A stretch of DNA of 6,142 nt, taken from assembly GCA_031282095.1 (NCBI GenBank), contig JAITEJ010000150.1:1-6142 (forward strand). Direction: 5' to 3'. The stretch comes from Clostridiales bacterium. GTDB taxonomy: Bacteria > Bacillota_A > Clostridia > Christensenellales > CAG-917. Of the stretch, positions 4,819 through 6,142 are shown piece by piece (within the stretch, counting starts at the first letter, position 1; every line of letters starts with the position of its first letter). A program made the position numbers and the translations under genes. A model generated the notes under the pieces. It ran no database searches. It was not told where the DNA came from and worked only from the letters and a program-made list of their open reading frames with translations.

Positions 4819-5955
4819 ATGGTAAAAAAGAAAATAGCCGTTTTATTCGGCGGCAAATCCGCGGAGCACGATATTTCCGTTCTTACGGCGGTGCAGGCTA
4901 TGTCGGCGCTTGACCGCTCCAAATACGAGATTTATCCCGTATATATAAAAAATGCGCTGTACACTGGGGAACTGTTTTCCGTACGGGATTTTACTCCGTT
5001 CAACGAAAAAGCCCATAAGGAAATAGCGTTGGAAAAGGGAGTCTTTTTCCATAAAAAGCGCGGCAAGTCGGTCGTGGATTTTATTCCGGACGCGGCGTTA
5101 TTGTGTACGCACGGAGGCGAGGGTGAAAACGGCGTGCTTCAGGGTGTTTTGGAGTTTAACGGCATTCCGTATACCTCGGCGAACGTAAAAAATTCCGCTA
5201 TAGGCATGGATAAGCTTCTGCAAAAGCAGATTTTTTCGGAAATGCTGTTGAATGTGGTGAAATATATCCGAGTGGACAGGGACGATTTTGCCGCCGACCG
5301 CCAAAAAACCGCCGCGCATATTGAAATGTTTCTCGACTATCCCGTTATCGTGAAACCCGCGGGACAGGGCAGCAGCATCGGTATAAGGCTTGCGGAAAAT
5401 CGGGAAGAACTGTTTTTCTGCTTAGAGGTTGCGGCGTGCTTCGATAAAAACATAATCGTAGAACGCGCGCTCACGGATTTCATTGAAGTGAACTGCGCGG
5501 CTTTCGCGATCGGCGGTGAAACAGTCGTCAGCGAAACCGAACAGCCTTTAAATTGGCGCGGTTTTCTGTCCTTTGACGACAAGTACATCGGCGGCGGAAA
5601 CGGAAGCGGCGAAAAGCATAGGACGCCCGCGCCCATAGGCGGCTTAAACGACGCGGTGAAGTCGGCGGTCAAGCGAATTTACGGGGAACTGGGTCTGTCC
5701 GGAGTGGTGCGCATGGATTTTTTGGTCGATACGGCGGAAAATAAACTCTATATCAACGAGATAAACACCATTCCCGGATCGTTGGCGTTCTATCTCTTCG
5801 AGCCGACCGGCATAAGCTTTTCCGCGCTGCTTGATAACATAATAGAACACGCGTTTGAGGTCGCCTCGGACAACGCCAAAAACAAGGCTGAGTATCCCTC
5901 TCGCGTGCTGACCGAATTCGCGGCGTCGGTCGGGGTAAAGCGAACTAAAATATAA
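4819..5955 (+). CDS. ddl: D-alanine--D-alanine ligase
   Basis: Cytoplasmic ATP-grasp enzyme joining two D-alanines for peptidoglycan; its product is the substrate of the MurF encoded just upstream. It has 378 residues, a normal length. Motifs in order: LFGGKSAEHDIS (9-20, Glu16 contacting the first D-Ala), THGGEGENGVLQG (97-109), MDK near residue 133, VKPAGQGSSIG (178-188, the ATP-grasp lysine and serine loop), a D-Ala-type DKY loop (Lys255-Tyr256), RMDF (Asp300) and NEINTIPGS (Glu314, Asn316), the metal-binding residues. Retention of tyrosine at 256 argues for D-Ala-D-Ala rather than D-Ala-D-lactate synthesis, by analogy with known Ddl and Van enzymes. The chosen start has GGAGGG at 9 nt; starts at 4735 or 4777 would add 28 or 14 residues of repeat-encoded sequence (MIKKKATETAAG and so on) with no counterpart in the family. 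No promoter is evident between murF and ddl. Confidence 0.95.
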   Translation: MVKKKIAVLFGGKSAEHDISVLTAVQAMSALDRSKYEIYPVYIKNALYTGELFSVRDFTPFNEKAHKEIALEKGVFFHKKRGKSVVDFIPDAALLCTHGGEGENGVLQGVLEFNGIPYTSANVKNSAIGMDKLLQKQIFSEMLLNVVKYIRVDRDDFAADRQKTAAHIEMFLDYPVIVKPAGQGSSIGIRLAENREELFFCLEVAACFDKNIIVERALTDFIEVNCAAFAIGGETVVSETEQPLNWRGFLSFDDKYIGGGNGSGEKHRTPAPIGGLNDAVKSAVKRIYGELGLSGVVRMDFLVDTAENKLYINEINTIPGSLAFYLFEPTGISFSALLDNIIEHAFEVASDNAKNKAEYPSRVLTEFAASVGVKRTKI

Positions 5956-5965
5956 TTTAGCGGAC

Positions 5966-6005
5966 AAAAAAAGTAAACCGCCTTTAAAAAAAGTAAACCG
6001 CCTTT
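5966..6005 (+). repeat. Perfect 20-bp tandem duplication after ddl
   Basis: AAAAAAAGTAAACCGCCTTT occurs twice without a gap (5966-5985 and 5986-6005), starting 10 nt after the ddl stop; a following AAAA (6006-6009) begins what would be a third copy. The GTAAACCG core resembles GTAAAGCG at the very end of ddl (5936-5943), so this may be a young copy of the gene end, but the match is too short to be sure. No strong hairpin forms here, so it is not called a terminator. Confidence 0.85.
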
Positions 6006-6011
6006 AAAAGG

Positions 6012-6040
6012 TAGACCTGAAGAATTTTTTATATTATAAT
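6012..6040 (+). promoter_or_regulatory. Sigma-A-type promoter of icd
   Basis: A perfect -10 box TATAAT (6035-6040) follows TAGACC (6012-6017, 4 of 6 matches to TTGACA) at an ideal 17-nt spacing, in an AT-rich tract. Transcription would start near 6047 and give a leader of roughly 57 nt before the icd ATG. It is the best promoter in the window and indicates that icd is transcribed separately from ddl. Confidence 0.65.
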
Positions 6041-6062
6041 ATATATCGATTAATTAAGAGGG

Positions 6063-6088
6063 TCGGCAATAAGAATACGCCGATTTTT
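6063..6088 (+). promoter_or_regulatory. Terminator-like hairpin in the icd leader
   Basis: TCGGC (6063-6067) pairs with GCCGA (6079-6083) around an 11-nt loop and is followed directly by TTTTT (6084-6088). It lies between the icd promoter and its ribosome-binding site, so it could attenuate transcription or simply be a weak terminator for transcripts arriving from ddl. The stem is only 5 bp, so the call is tentative; no riboswitch class is recognised. Confidence 0.3.
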
Positions 6089-6104
6089 AGAGGAAGGTGA
6101 GTCT

Positions 6105-6142
6105 ATGGCAAAGATTGCTATGAAAACTCCGATTGTCGAGAT
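6105..6142 (+). CDS. icd: Probable NADP-dependent isocitrate dehydrogenase, first 12 codons only
   Basis: ATG at 6105 is preceded at 7 nt by AGGAAGG (6091-6097). The visible peptide MAKIAMKTPIVE matches the start of the dimeric NADP-isocitrate dehydrogenase family, whose members begin much like MEKIKMKTPLVELDGDEMTR. The enzyme converts isocitrate to 2-oxoglutarate in the TCA cycle. No catalytic residue is within the window, so the call rests on the N-terminal signature alone. It has its own promoter and leader. Confidence 0.7.
   Translation, partial: MAKIAMKTPIVE

Overview
The window (about 6.1 kb, moderate GC) reads as a bacterial chromosome segment, most probably from a Bacillota lineage near the Clostridia. 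I infer this from Shine-Dalgarno-led genes, a T-rich intrinsic terminator, a sigma-A-like promoter, and a hydrolase / membrane-anchored MurF / Ddl cluster. The taxonomic call is inference. All recognisable genes lie on the + strand: (1) the 3' two-thirds of ligA, NAD-dependent DNA ligase (1-1170, cut by the window); (2) an alpha/beta hydrolase (about 1632/1644-2348); (3) a Mur ligase of MurF type with a five-helix membrane domain in place of the usual N-terminal substrate domain (2725-4584); (4) ddl, D-alanine--D-alanine ligase (4819-5955); (5) the first 12 codons of a probable NADP-isocitrate dehydrogenase, icd (6105 to the window end), behind its own promoter.

Functionally the centre is peptidoglycan precursor synthesis: Ddl makes D-Ala-D-Ala and MurF attaches it to the UDP-MurNAc tripeptide. 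The hydrolase sits just upstream with unknown substrate. ligA and icd are flanking housekeeping genes, separated from the centre by a terminator (1590-1631) and a promoter (6012-6040).

The unusual part is the spacers. Nearly every intergenic region is filled with short degenerate tandem repeats, and at least two arrays look like copies of the edge of the neighbouring gene. After the ligA stop there are four units in an 89-nt register (1171-1514) that resemble the last ~28 codons of ligA. Before ddl there are four units of 42-45 nt (4632-4803) that resemble the ddl ribosome-binding site, start codon and first codons, so the true ddl start is the fifth copy. Before murF lies a family of small GNRA-loop hairpins (2440-2724), whose last unit appears to supply the murF Shine-Dalgarno. 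After ddl a 20-bp unit is perfectly duplicated (5966-6005). MurF itself carries an Arg/Lys/Gly-rich insertion of ~80 residues with an internal duplication. No tRNA, rRNA, CRISPR array, transposase or phage gene was seen.
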